Part shown: positions 23,130 to 36,119 of the stretch, in pieces
How the letters are laid out: every line of letters begins with the position of its first letter
Numbering within the stretch: position 1 is the first letter of the stretch
Assembly (NCBI RefSeq): GCF_030463565.1
Contig: NC_134652.1
Location: 12,067,397-12,131,396 of the forward strand
DNA: 64,000 nt
DNA from: Pelecanus crispus
Lineage: Eukaryota; Chordata; Aves; Pelecaniformes; Pelecanidae
Direction of reading: 5' to 3'
Translations under genes and position numbers: made by a program
Notes under the pieces: generated by a model
Told to the model about the DNA's origin: nothing
Databases searched by the model: none
The model's input: the letters and a program-made list of their open reading frames with translations, nothing else

Positions 23130-26100
23130 CTGTAAGAAAGTAGAAAGTATCTTTTCAGTAATTCAAAGTAGCATCACTTGTTTTTTCTTACCTATCACTG
23201 AGAAGAATCTTCTCTTGATCTTGGGAGTCAAATATAAAGTGTGCAAGTTCAGCAAGATCAGCTGACATTCTTGATCGCTGATAAATTGCTTAAAATCCAT
23301 CTGAATCTTACATCTAGGTTTATTTGCAAGAAGCTCTTCAAAATCTGTGTTGTCAAGTGCTTTCTACTTTGCTCACCTTTTAATGTGCTTTCTACTTTGC
23401 TCACCTTTTAATGTTCACACATACAAAAGGTTCTAATCTGAATGCCTAGAAATGGTGGTTTTCTACTCAAAACTGAAGTAACGTGAGCCAAAAATGCCTC
23501 TCAATGCATTAAAGGTAACTGAAGTATAATCAAGCTTTTGTTGCAGTGATGACTTTCAACCCTCCCACACCCCAAACCTGCAAAACATTCGATACCGAGA
23601 TACACATAAACTCAATTTTAAGTCTAAATTCCACAGATGGAAGCTGGTTTTGATAAAGACACTAACATTTCAAAATCTGAGTTTATCACAAACTGTCAAG
23701 ATGGTTTAAGAAGCCTAACAAAACACGCAAACTGGGAAAGATCTGTCTTCTTGATGCATAACATTGCAAGTAATAGTTGTAACATACTTAAAAAAATACT
23801 GATTAGCTACAGTTCGTACAGCATTATTTATGCTATGAATAAGTAAACAATAACAAACAAAAAGCACTATACAAACCACATGACAGATACAAAGGGATCA
23901 GGTGTGTAGAGCTTATTCCACATAAGTGCCCTATTCCTTTTGACATAAACATTAAAATTGGTTGTCTTGTCTTAGAACTCTACTCATGCCATTTGGTATG
24001 TTTAAACTATTTTTCAAGCAACTGTATTTTTTAAGCAAATATTTTTCTTTTTTTCCCCCCACTGTAGTTGACAGTTTTCCGCTGTCACCTACATGGGTTA
24101 TTTTGACACCAGACTCTTCCATCTCAGTACTGCACTGATCTCTAACAAGTGAGCTGGCAAAACAGAGGAGAGGCAGGCCTTCGTCCTCTGGAGAGCATGC
24201 AGGCGTGCTGTCTGGGACCCACCGGAGGCTTACTTTCCCCAAGTATTTATCCCAGCCTCCACATAACAGGTTTCGCATCAGTGCAGCTTCTGAAGAAACT
24301 TTTTATTAGTCCAACCCTCCGTTTCCCCACGCCCCATAGTTTGCAGTTCCAGTCTGTAATACTTTGGTCATAAGATCCTGCTTTCCATTAACCTACAGTG
24401 GGGACAAAAAGCAGTGCCTTCACCTAGCTACAATAAAAGAAGTACCTTGAAGGACAGAGGTCTCTCAGTGGTTTGGAGATTATTCCAGCCTGAAAGCATT
24501 CCTCTACAAACCGCTCAAGCACAGAATAGGAGTGTGGCACATCCAGGTTAATATCTGGGATTTCACAGTAAACTCGTTCATAGCCCTGCAATGTTAAGAA
24601 TTCAAATAATGATCTGGTTATTCTATGGTTTTATTACAATTTTTTTAAATACCCTTTTGCACTCAGAGGATTTATTTTTCAATACAGTTTCATGTATGCT
24701 ATGGACAGTTTCAACAAACCTAAAGCAGAGAGCTGCAAGTTGGTTGAAAAGCAAGGTATAATACCAGGCAATACCATGGTATTACACAACTACCTATCTA
24801 CATAGAAACACCAGCTGAATTTTTAACTTCTTTAGAAGCCAGAAATCCAGACAGTACTGAATGTGCACGTTAGTCTGGCTGCTATTACATGGGTAGTAAC
24901 ACAAGGAAGAAAAGTTAATTATTCTTCCATGTAAATGCACAAAACGTGGCCACAAATCTCCACCACAACAGTTCATGCAGTAAGGGAAACACTGGTGACA
25001 ACCAGAGATGACTTCATCGCTTCCCGCCAGCAGTATGGCTGGGTAAATTTTTGACACTAGTCTTTGCGTGGTACCTAGCTCGCCCTGGGACAGAACAGCT
25101 GTCCTATGTTCATACCTAGAAGCAAAGCCATGGATGATTCCAACTGTGTAAAATACTAGCTTCTACATACTGTTCCAACTGACATTGGTAGTTAAGTGGG
25201 TCCTTATTATACTACTTCAATTATGAAGAACTACTAGATAAAAAGAAAAATTATATTTAAGAAAACTGAAGCTATATTGCAGCATTTTAAATGGTTAGTT
25301 TGAACCATTTAATTGCATAAAAGCAGTTGGAAATCTTTGAAGATTCAAATATTCTGTACCTCGCAGTTCCACAGAGAACTACTACTCAGAATTCATTTGT
25401 ACTTCTTCCAGTACGTGACAAGTATTGTACATACATCAGTGACAGATTATTTGTATGGAATACCAAACGACCGCGGAGAATTAAAAAAGTAGCAGTCAGC
25501 AACAGACTACAAATAGTACTTAAAAGAAGGTAGAAACTATACAAATTTTGGAAGACCTTACCCAAAATTCTCTAAATGCCACACTTACTCTTTTCATTTG
25601 GTCCACAGTAATGACAGAAGACCTCCAGAGAGATTTCAACAAATCCAGTATCATTTTAAAGGTCTTTTCTCCAGTTGACTCCAAAACCATCACAATGGCC
25701 TAAAACAAATCATGCAAGCATTTTAACTAAACAGAAAATAGTGGTTCAAGTACACGTTGTGTAAGCATACGAGGTGCTGAAAGGACTGAAGGCAGCATTA
25801 CACATTTTCTGGGGAGACAAGTCCATTTGTTACATGCACTCAAATTTCAGTATATTATTATTTGAAAAGAAAAATTGATGAAGAGTTATTTGGGTAAAGG
25901 TAAAAGTATGAAAAACCATAAGGGACTAGACAAGAGTGAAAAGCATTGCCTTTCTGGCTGCGGTTTGAGAGATACATGGCTATATCCATATGGTTGCAGC
26001 AGTACAGATGGCAAGCAATTAATTTTATGAAATTGATTCTATGATTATTTCGTAGCTGTGATTTTAGAATAACTTAGAAGTTTCAAATCTACAAAGCTCC

Positions 26101-29100
26101 ACAACCCCCCATCAACTAAAAGGATTCTGTTTTTCTATCATGAAATTTTCTAAAACGAGTCAATTTACTGAAAAGAAAATTTTGTAGATTGTGGGTGTTC
26201 AGCTTTATTGGTAAACAACCATTTCCCAATTTGGCAGATAAAAGCGTACAAATGGGAACAGTCTCCCAGATACAGCAAAGATGATCTTTCTCTCATGTAG
26301 CCTGGTTCTGAAATATCTCAGAGCTTTTACAAATGTGCTAGATGGAACAATTCCACCCTGAAAAGGAAGCTCTATAACTCAATTATTCAAATAACATCAG
26401 AACTCACAACCTGAGCTTCAGATTCCAGTTACATTATTTGCATGCCCACATCAAAACAAAACCAAACCTGTTGGCATTACTGCCAATTATTAAAGGGACT
26501 CTGATTTCTCCTTACTTCATATACAAGTTCATGGTGAAAATGGGGTACTTCCAGTTCCTGAAGGCAACGTTCAGCTTCCAGTACATCTCCGGAAAGCAAA
26601 TACTCTTTCAGCAACATATCAATCTATTGAATTTGAAAACAAACAAAAAGCCCAACACTAATCAGATACAAAATTGAAAAGCTGTCAACTGTTTCGATAA
26701 TCTGTGATCAACCCAGCAGCAAGTTAGTTCCTGAAACTTGCTGCTAGTGTTTTTATAAATTCAATTAAATTGAGACATTAGCAGCAACCTGAAACACAGT
26801 GTAAGCCAAATACCTATCCATAGTGTTAATACAGACACACAAGCACCAAAACCAAAATTGCTAAGATGCATATCACCATAAAAGGCTACTATGGGTATGA
26901 TTAAGTTTATCTTCTCCCCTGAACTACTCCTATCATCTGTTGCACTCACAACCTAGAAATTATAACATGACCTTTTTCTTTAAACCTGCCTACTTCACAG
27001 CATGGATCTCTAAACATTCCTGTTTCTTCCCCTCTCTTTTTTTCAGTTATTACTATGTTTTTCATCAGTGATGCCAAAGAAATATTAATAGTTTATCTAG
27101 TTTAGCCAGTTTCATCTTGGCTCTTCTAATTACTTCACCATTTTACATCATAAGCTCTTAAAAAGCTAAGTGCTTAAAAATTTTGCTTAAAGCAAAAATA
27201 AATGTATACTTGCAATACAGAGTATTGTACTAGCATGTTCCCACCACTGACAAATATTACAGAATCAACAAAGTTATCTATGTCAGTTTTTAAAAGCTAC
27301 TTTGTACAATTATAAAAAAAGCCCCAAACCCAACACTCAAGACATCATTTTGCTACAGGATATATGTATCTCTGCACTCCATCCCAAAATAGATAAGCTT
27401 AGACAAACAGTAAACTCTAGAGAGAAGAGTTCCGTAGAAGTCAGTTACCTCTTTAACAAGGTGTTTCACAGACTGCTGGCCACCTCCTGACCCCCACACG
27501 TTGTCTATACGCTTTCCACCCTTTGTCATACTCAGCAACACAGTAGCTCGGTCCAGCGCAGCTCTAGAAAGCCAAGTTAGTGTTTTAAAAAGTTATTACA
27601 GAACTTCATTCCTCTTCGGGTAAAGCAACCAGATCGCTGGGAAAAGGCCAGGGTTAGCAACTCCATGGAAACATCCAGATCAAGAAGCCAGCAAGCTTCC
27701 CCACCTTCTCGTTCTGCCACCTTTACACTTTTGGTTATACCATGCTTAGGACAGGTAACAATCCTGTGATAGTAGCAGATCTGAATCATCAATGCAGAAC
27801 CTGAAACATCCTCACAAGAAAGAACTTAGTATTTTCTTATGCAGAGATGAATTGTATCCGGGCTCCTCCAAGAATGCAGCTTGGCATATGTATATTAAAC
27901 AATAGAGGCTTTTCCACGCTGAAGAACAGCTTTTCTACTAAACCACTATTTTCTGTTTGGGTCTAAAGAATTATGAAACCTTGAGAATTTAAGCCATAAC
28001 AGCGCTTCAGAAGGCATATATAGTTGCAAAAAGATGGCATGAGCTAGGGAAGCTTGCTGGTTCACTGAGAAAAGAATGAAAAAGGAAGTAAGGTGAAAAA
28101 AAGAAGTCTCTGATCCAGTGAAGCACCATCCAGCTAAAGAAGGAACAGTTATCCCAATCCTCATACTGGGTGCTAGCCAGTAACAGTAACTATTCACCAA
28201 GACTTAACGAGCAGAAAAGACTGGCCAAGAAATAGCAAAGGGAGCAAAGCATCCCAGATGTGCAGTATGCAGGCTGCTACAACCCTTCAAATCACAGACA
28301 CATCTGTATAACTGACACAATTTTCACAGTTCGAACCCTCAATTTAGGCAGCTAAGCATTTGCCTTCCTTCTAAAAGTACCCAACTATAATCATTACAAA
28401 TGGAACTTTTAGAAGCTCCAGGAGTTCAGCACCTCCACATCAAGCCTGAAACATACACTTAGAGGGGAAAAATAATAAATCATGACTAGTTTTTAAAATG
28501 TCCCTCTTTGTCAGATTGCTCCTTCAAACTTCTCACCCTGACGTGGAAAACAATTATACTTCTTGATGAATAAAGCATTACAGAGAGAGTCTGGGAAAGC
28601 ACTGCACGAGCTTCAAACCTTTATAAGGCAAAACAGTTAATCCCTTGTGTATTTCACAACCTATTTACAGCAGCTGTCCTGATGCTATATTTACTCATTA
28701 ATCACATTAAAGCTTTTTCTAAAGACAAAACCTATAATCACTTCTTGTTTCAGCTCATTTTTTTTCACCCTCAAACATAAGCTGGACAACAAACCCAACA
28801 AACTGAACAAAATGTATTAATACATCTTTCAGGAACTTTCAGTATTTATGCTCTGACCTGAGTCATTCTGGATTTTGTTGTGGTCATTGCAGACTTTGTG
28901 GGTTTTTTATAATTTTAAATTAAAAAAATAAGAAGTTATAGAGAACCACATGATTTATCCTGAACTTCTAAATTCCCAGTCATCATCTCTGGCATTTGGA
29001 ATAGAAAACTGTAGCTATACAAAAAGCCAGAAAGTTACCGAGCTTGGACGCAATCCACAGTGCCTTTGTAGCCATCTATGTAGGTACTGCTTAGAATCCC

Positions 29101-32100
29101 ATCTCCAACAGCTCTAGCGATAAACTGGCCTACCAACTGCAACAAACAGAAGCATCTTTAATTAAATGTTGAATTTCAAAGTAGTTCTAAGTAGACAATT
29201 ATAACGTGCTTGGTTTCCAGATTTTATTTAAATGAGCCATCTCAAAGTAAAAACACAGCCTGGGAAATTGGTAGGGGATTACAGACAGTAAGACAATCCA
29301 TAGATATTTTTTGAAATACAGAGTCTATTTCAGTTTACTTGATCAATTTTAGCCACAATTTAAAAGAAAAAGCTTTTGACTACTAGCATAAAACTTTACA
29401 AATGTACCTGTGGTGCCCTAGGAGAATCCAACACCAGTTCAGGTAGTTCTTTAAGCAGTCTATCAAATGATTTTTCCACATCCGTTTTGCTTACTACTGT
29501 CCCACAAAGGTCGGAGATAAGCTTAGATGTCATTTCCCTGTGACTAGCCTTCCCTTCTAATGCCAAGGAAACAGCCAGCACTGGCACACTGTATTTCATT
29601 TCACCAAGGTTTAAATCCTTCAGCATCTCCTACATAAGATTTGAAAAACAAAACAGATTAAGATTTCATAATTCTTACTATATAAATATATTACAAATAC
29701 ATAAATATTTATATGCTTGTATTTATATATTTACATATATGCTTCTGCTCAGGTAATGAATATAACTGCTTAGGTATTCTTATTGCACATTTCTTGCCAA
29801 CACCTCTATACACTCATTTATTCACTTGCATACTACAGGTTTGCCCCCTAAAATAAAGAAGTAAAAAGATATGCGACATACCGAAACTTCGTTAGTATCT
29901 CCATGTTCAAAATATTCCTGTATGATTGGTGTTAAAGTTTTTTCAAATGCTTTTTCATCCAGAGGTAAAACTACTGTTTCATAGATGCAGTTCTCCTATT
30001 TCAAAATACAACAAAAGCATATACCCTTTTGTAAGCAATACTGTCTCTTCTTACATCTTATGCAGTGCTAATAGCACCAAAATATATATCTTCTAAATCC
30101 TTAATGCTTTAGTCTTGGTAGTCAGTATTCTGCCAGAACAGGTCAGATGATGTCTCTACCATTAACATGTGGACAATGCTGGCTAAATGTCATGCTGCTT
30201 ATATTTTGAATTTACTGTTCGCTGAATTTAAGTGAAGGGCTGGATTTACTGTTAAACGATGGTAAACACTCCAAATTCTGTTCCCAGGATTCTGCTGACG
30301 CCACATGAACACAGAGATCAAGTGCCTGTGTACTGAAGGGAGAGCGACAGAAACTCCTGTCCCAGACCAGCAGTTAGCTGTACCACAGCACAAGATTTAA
30401 CTTTCAGCATCTTTCCCTGCGAGCGGCACTCCAGTCCCTGACAGCCTGCCTGTTCTCCCTCTTCCTTAGCGACTGTGTGACCAGACAGGCGATAGCATGT
30501 ACAACATCAGAGAAAAGGCATTTTCAGAATATTTGTCAGCAAAGACATTCCCTAAGGGGAAAAAAAAGAGTCACATAGCAACTGCGTCCTGCATAACCTC
30601 GTCCTGCTGAGTTCCAGCACAACCAGATCTCCCCACTGTAATTCAGCTCCCTACTCCTCACAGACTACGGAAGTAACATTCAGAGCAATACCACAGACCA
30701 CAGAAATCTGAACAAAGAAGTTTTCCAACCAATGCTTATTAGAAAGAAGCTTTCCATGATGAAGAAGCATAGCAGAAGTCCAAAAGCCTATCCTTCTATC
30801 ACATCAGTCTCGGTTTGCAACCTTAGAAAAGCCAAGCATACAGAAGTTCCATGGAACATTCATTCTTCATTAAACTTGCTTTTATGCACTCATCAGCTTC
30901 ACCTTTAGTAGCTGTGTCTGCTAATGTAAAGTGTCAAATGACAAGGAAAAAATTGGAAGAAAGGAAAACTGGAAGAAGGTTTTGATATTGCCACATACCA
31001 TCCTCTCAGCCGCTATGGCTACAACAAACAGCCTCTGCTCAAAGGACACCACCATCGCTCTGCTTATGTTATACAGAATTTACCTATGGTCTCACAATTG
31101 TATTGATCTCAGAGACTTTAGTAATCTGTGTTTCCTTTCCTCAGTGATTTAATGTTATAAAGCACCCTTTGCCCAATGAGCTTTACTTCCCCCCCCCCCG
31201 CAATAATATGGCTGTAAGGTACAATCTTCCGCAACATATCCTAAATAAATACATGCAAACAAAATATCCAGGCTATCAACTTTGCACTAGTTTGAACTGT
31301 GTATACCAAGTAGATACAAGACATTGGGAGGGTTGGGAATACAGGGAAGAGAAAAATCCCTAAAGGATACTGTCCCAGACTAAACTCCCAACTTGAGAAA
31401 GTCTGTGTTGCATTTTTAACATGGTGTCTGTTTGCAATATAGAGCAGCATTGCAACATTCACCTCCATGAGAACCAGCAGCGAAAGAATGCACCTGGGAA
31501 AAGGGTGCTGCCTAGCCAGGCAGAGAAAGAGAGCTCGTGGGGTAAGATTTGTGAGTGTTACACTGTGACACTTCTACACCAGTTGTCTTTAACTAGCCAA
31601 TAATCCATTCTTGAACATAAAAACAAGCATTTAGTACAGCCAGGCTGACATTCACATAACTCACAAGGTCAAACTGCCATTAACATAAGCATCACAGCAA
31701 TTGAAATCAATAAAGGAAATAAAAACCAATGCTGCAAAGAAATTGTTTGCCTACCTGGTCATCATCATAATTAGGATCCTTGATATCTACTTCTTCCACA
31801 TCATACACTTGACCTGGTGTTCCCCAAACTCCTTTACCACCTGCTCCACCTAGCAAAATATGGGACAGTAAGCAAGGACCACCAGTTTACAAAGAACAGT
31901 TCTGAGTTCAACCCAACATTCTTTCACTTAAGAGTGATGTACCACTGCTTGTGCCCACCTCCTGACTCTAACAATGGATGCTGAAAAGGGTGTGTTTGTA
32001 TGACGTGCTCCCACTTTAGCAAACGGTCTTTTCATCACTCTCCAGTAAGATGCTAGAAGCAGTATGAAACAGCACAAGAATTACTGAAGGTTGAAACTGT

Positions 32101-35100
32101 GCTTTCAAATATAACCATGCTTTAAGTTTGCATTAGTATCGGTCCTGTGAACCACCAACAGTTCAAATTTGTGTATTAAATTTGCTAAGAAAAGGTACTT
32201 ACTTTAGAGACAGAAATTAACTGATGATACACATATAAAATTTTCTGATAAGAATGCCACCTAGTAGCTCCCATTGCCACCTACTATCTAACAAAGAACC
32301 AAATGCCTGCAGAGAGACTGTGCCTTATGAAAATGATTCCCAGTGGAAAAAAAAAAAAAAAAAGACCATGTTTTGGACAGAATCTTTATCACTCTACTCT
32401 CTTCACTAAGCTACACCAACCTTTCTTTGGTAGACCCCTTCCCTTTCCAGACCGGGACCGCCTGTCCAGGAGTTTCCCCTTTGGGCTCGTCGGTACAACA
32501 ACTCCAGTCTTCAGTGTCTCTCCATTGTCACTAACAGAGTCTCCTCTCCCAGAATCTCTAGAAGAATTTTTCCTCAGCCGTCTCTTTGCTTTAGCATTTA
32601 TTTTGGCTTCAGTAATTGAAGTTGCAGGAATCCAATTTCCATTGATTTCAGTCTTTTGTTCCTCAGACCCACCATTTTCTTCATCACCGGAAAAGGGAGC
32701 ATCACTTAGATTCGCAAGTTCTTAAAAAGGAGACAGAGCAAAAAGTATCCATTATAGTTTTAAACAATTTCATGTTAAAATACCAAAACACGTTGCATTT
32801 TAAAGGGATTGCAACATTAAACAGAGCTCTTATTCCAACAGTGTTAAGGCAAACGATGTTGGCTTTAGAATGTCTACACATCACAGTAATAAAAAGCTCC
32901 ATATTCCCCTGCACAAACTATCCACAATCTAAACGGAGCATATGTCAAGAACTGGAAAGCAAATGAATACACCATTTATAAACAGGTAAACCACAGAAAA
33001 CCCCACCCTTGTTGAACAAACTATCAGAAGTCCTCAGTGTGTAAGATCTAAGTGCCTAGGTCTCACTCCACCCACTCATCTCTTGACTTAGAAACAAACA
33101 AAACTGCCAATACAGTAAATTCTGTAAGAACTCACTAATGTTAACAGACTAGTCACCAAAGTTACATTAGTTTCCTAAGTCATCAACCAACATTCCCATC
33201 ATTCAAGGAACTTCAAACAGCTCACCAGCAATGATTTAGACTTACAAGAATACAAAAACAGTATTATGGGTTGTTTTTACAGTTATGGGGAAAAAAAAAA
33301 GCCATTCAATACAAAGCCTGTTGAGTTCAGTAATGAAGACTCATTGAATAAATGAGATCTTCTGAAACAATGTGATCTCTCTTCTTCTCTATGGATTGCC
33401 CCTCATTGTGGCTTCTCTCAAGACTGTTTCTAAAATGGCCATGGTTTATTCCGCAGCACAATCACATATAATAGGTAACTAGCTTTGTTTTATACCCAAC
33501 AAAAAACCCTCTCACAACTTAAGGATCTGTAAATGTCTGAGCACTGAGAATTTCACTCTTTTGGGAAGTTAATGCACATTTAAAATTTGGATGTAAAGTC
33601 TTTATTGCACAAAGTCAGGATGTCCTCCACCTGAGCTGTATGGTTCAGCAGAATTGAGAGCATGAAGAGCAAAAGCCTTCATCATTTCTTCTTTCTCTTC
33701 TTAACCTATCAAGATAAAAAAAAAAAGCATCTGGGGACCTATTTTACATTCCAGTTAGTAGCCTGGGAATCCTTGCAGATTGGAAAAAAAAAACCCCAAA
33801 GGGAAGAGCCTCAGCCCTCTGTTGCACAGCCCTTCTCTTCTTGAGGATTCAGTAGTCTCAAAGATACACCCTATAGCCTGAACCCTAGAAAGGGCAATGA
33901 TGAGGCACACGGAAGCAGCTGCTTTTCCAGCTGTGTCAAGCCTGATTTACAGTGAAGTTCACTGCCATAAACCCAGAATATGAAGAGTATTTTAAATCTG
34001 TATTTTAACTTAGCTGAATGCATTACTTCACCATTCCAATACATTCTAACTAGCAACATTCATTTGGCAATACTTCTCAGAACTGTATTTTTTCCAATTC
34101 AAAACAGGTTCATGAAAAATTGTTTTCAAAGCAAAGTGCACTAATAAAACACTTTCAACGTCAAAGTATTTACCCATATCAAAGAGGATACTACACTACA
34201 AAATGAAGAAAGTTTGATGCAACTGCCTCCTTCACGATCAAAGAAATAACATTTAGATACTAGTGTTCGCAGATGTGAATGCTATAGCTGAACAATAATG
34301 CAGCCATTCCAGTCTAAGCTTCATCTTTCCACTCATTACTCCCACAAAAGCATTCTTTTTATGCTTGCAGCAAGCTAAAAAAGAAAAGCATGCATCACGT
34401 CCAGGAAAAGATTCCCACAACAAGCTTTCTCAGTTTGTCTAAGATTTTAATAAAACAATGAGAGATTTGCATAAAGCTAGCAGAGGGGGGAAAAAAGGCA
34501 AAACCAAACAGAACAGGTTTCCTTCCTCTCATTCCCCAGGGAGACCCCATCAGCACAACCAGCTCATCTCAGACAACTGAATTTAAATTCTTCTTCATGC
34601 CCACTCTCCCATGAATTTCTCCAGGTTAGACCTGCAATCTGGCTGTCCAGGAACTACACTCTCCAATGACCACTTCTTGCTGTTTCCAAAGAAAATGGCC
34701 AACAATTAATGCAACTCAGTCCTGAATCCGATGACTAAGGCTAAAAGGGCAGGCTACAGTCCAACATCCTTACACAATCCTGATCTCAGGTTCAAGACTA
34801 AAGGAAATCCTCCACAGGAAACATCCAACCCGTAAGACTTAGTATTTCTCACTGCATTACTAAACCATTTTTTTATATAACACTATCACTTCCAGCTGCA
34901 ACATCTTTCTTCATAACACTGTGACTAACTGGCCCTCCACTATTAGTCACCTAGTTAGGCTGAAAAAATGGGTTAAAAAGATATACTAGCTTTCCATAAT
35001 TTTCTAAAATAAAATAGTTTTATAAGAAGTGCATATAAAATGATGCAGAACTTCCTTTCAGCTTCTCATTTTTACATCATATAACATATACATACACATC

Positions 35101-36119
35101 TATAAGCAGTAACAGTGTTCTATAAACTTTAAGACTGTGCTTACTATAGATTAAGAAGTTACCCAAATTGATCTTATTACCCTGCTATTAAGCCTAGCAA
35201 GCACACTTAAAATCTGTGCTTTTACAGCACTACCTTAGTTAGCCAAGCATTCAGAAAGTACTTACCTACACACAAATTTCATTTGACCAATTAGGTCAAT
35301 TTAGATACCTAGCAGTTTCCCATCTATTACCCAAATATAATTCTAAAATGCTGAGAAGCAATGCACCTTCTACATTAAACTAGTTTTAGTTTAAAATAAG
35401 AGGTCATATGGAGCATGTTGCCACTTCAATGGCATTACATACCATCTTAACATAGATACGATTTTTTTTCTGAAAAACATTTAAAACCTACAAAAACTCT
35501 TTGGTATAAAAAGGTCAGTGCAGATCATCACAGCCTTTGGAAGGCACAGAAAACAACATAAAACTGTGTTAACTTGACTGAGCATCATAAAACATGTCTG
35601 TGATATGCACAAAACAGTCAATTTCAGGGCAGTCTCTAACACATATTCAGTAAAGTTTTCCCATGCCAGCCCACTTCCAGTCAAGCCTTCCATCATTTGT
35701 TAGTCCTCTAATTTTAAGCTAAACAGCTCCACAGAACCAGAATTTGTACCTCTCAAATGCATCTGCACATCTTACTTTTGAACTTACTCTTTTCTTCACA
35801 CCAGCACTACTGGAAGTCACATAAGGAGTCCAGAGTCACTATTATTTAGTAAGGTAAAGAAATGTTAACTTAATGATTTTAACAACTCCTGAAATAAATG
35901 TAATCAAGCAGGATACTATGATATATACTTGAAAGAACTATTCAGTAAATTTTTGATGAAAGTTTTTTTTTTAAAACAGTACTGTTAGAAAATTAACAGG
36001 TAATACAATTTTTCTACAGAGAACACTTCAGGTCAGCTAAGCAATTTTAAGTAAAAAAAATACTGAGTATATTACTTACCTGTTGGGTTAACATAAACGT
36101 GCTCCTTTTCTATTTCCAT
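23069..36119 (-). CDS. PDCD4: Programmed cell death protein 4, complete, 11 coding exons
   Basis: PDCD4 binds eIF4A and blocks its helicase activity, restraining cap-dependent translation. Coding exons in transcript order are 36119-36080, 32720-32421, 31849-31755, 29995-29882, 29629-29408, 29136-29039, 27563-27449, 26623-26516, 25699-25589, 24585-24446 and 23129-23069. All junctions have GT/AG ends and compatible phases. They sum to 1404 nt, or 467 residues plus stop, against 469 in human. Visible features are a basic motif [11 protein letters not shown] (57-67), a beta-TrCP degron DSGRGDS (69-75) with its S6K-type serine, a second basic segment [10 protein letters not shown], and two MA3 domains (about 162-282 and 327-447). 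A C-terminal Akt-type site, RKRFVS, has its serine at 455. No frameshift or missing element was seen. It converges on BBIP1. Confidence 0.97.
23357..23412. repeat. Perfect 28-bp tandem duplication in PDCD4 last intron
   Basis: Two identical adjacent 28-base copies occupy 23357-23384 and 23385-23412. Identity is complete, so the duplication is recent or an assembly artefact. It lies about 230 bases upstream of the last coding exon, in intron sequence on the minus strand. Confidence 0.9.
24446..24585 (-). CDS. PDCD4: PDCD4 coding exon 10
   Basis: Residues 402-447, the C-terminal half of the second MA3 domain, include [19 protein letters not shown]. The acceptor is cattgcag and the donor is AG|GTACTT, with a split arginine codon into the last exon. 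Confidence 0.96.
25589..25699 (-). CDS. PDCD4: PDCD4 coding exon 9
   Basis: Residues 365-401, from [14 protein letters not shown] to TVDQMKR, are in the second MA3 domain. The acceptor is gttttag, the donor is AGA|GTAAGTG, and the exon is phase 0 at both ends. Confidence 0.96.
26516..26623 (-). CDS. PDCD4: PDCD4 coding exon 8
   Basis: Residues 329-364 begin the second MA3 domain with [13 protein letters not shown] and continue to [11 protein letters not shown]. The donor is GAA|GTAAGG. Confidence 0.96.
27449..27563 (-). CDS. PDCD4: PDCD4 coding exon 7
   Basis: Residues 290-328 cover the linker between the MA3 domains: [17 protein letters not shown], then the highly conserved [11 protein letters not shown] segment. 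The acceptor is tttctag and the donor is GAG|GTAACT. Confidence 0.96.
29039..29136 (-). CDS. PDCD4: PDCD4 coding exon 6
   Basis: Residues 258-289 ([15 protein letters not shown] onward) form the C-terminal part of the first MA3 domain. The exon ends CG|GTAACT, splitting an arginine codon. Confidence 0.96.
29408..29629 (-). CDS. PDCD4: PDCD4 coding exon 5
   Basis: Residues 184-257 are the core of the first MA3 domain, with [20 protein letters not shown] and [20 protein letters not shown]. This is the eIF4A-binding region. The exon is 222 nt, phase 0 at both ends, with donor CAG|GTACAT. Confidence 0.97.
29882..29995 (-). CDS. PDCD4: PDCD4 coding exon 4
   Basis: Residues 146-183 ([19 protein letters not shown] onward) lead into the first MA3 domain. 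The donor is TCG|GTATGT and the exon is phase 0 at both ends. Confidence 0.96.
31755..31849 (-). CDS. PDCD4: PDCD4 coding exon 3
   Basis: This exon carries the glycine-rich [14 protein letters not shown] and the acidic [18 protein letters not shown] stretch, residues 114-145. The acceptor is tttgctag and the donor is CAG|GTAGGC. Confidence 0.96.
32421..32720 (-). CDS. PDCD4: PDCD4 coding exon 2
   Basis: At 300 nt this is the largest coding exon, holding nearly all of the regulatory N-terminus: [10 protein letters not shown], the basic [11 protein letters not shown], the DSGRGDS phosphodegron and [14 protein letters not shown]. The donor (AAAG|GTTGGTG) departs from the usual GTRAGT, but phase and family alignment support it. 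Confidence 0.95.
36080..36119 (-). CDS. PDCD4: PDCD4 coding exon 1 (start codon)
   Basis: The ATG is at 36117-36119, followed by [13 protein letters not shown], comparable to the human N-terminus (MDVENEQILNVNPA). The exon probably starts at about 36137 after a ttacatttcacag acceptor, so about 18 bases of leader share it. The donor ACAG|GTAAGT is strong. The intron to exon 2 is about 3.4 kb, with no other exon seen. Confidence 0.93.

Noticed and set aside
26035-26050. gattctatgatt, similar to the CR1 3' terminal repeat
   Set aside because: Only one imperfect unit and no CR1 body beside it. Likely chance.
28328-28340. tRNA B-box-like gttcgaaccct
   Set aside because: There is no A-box at the right distance and no cloverleaf. 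It is an isolated match.
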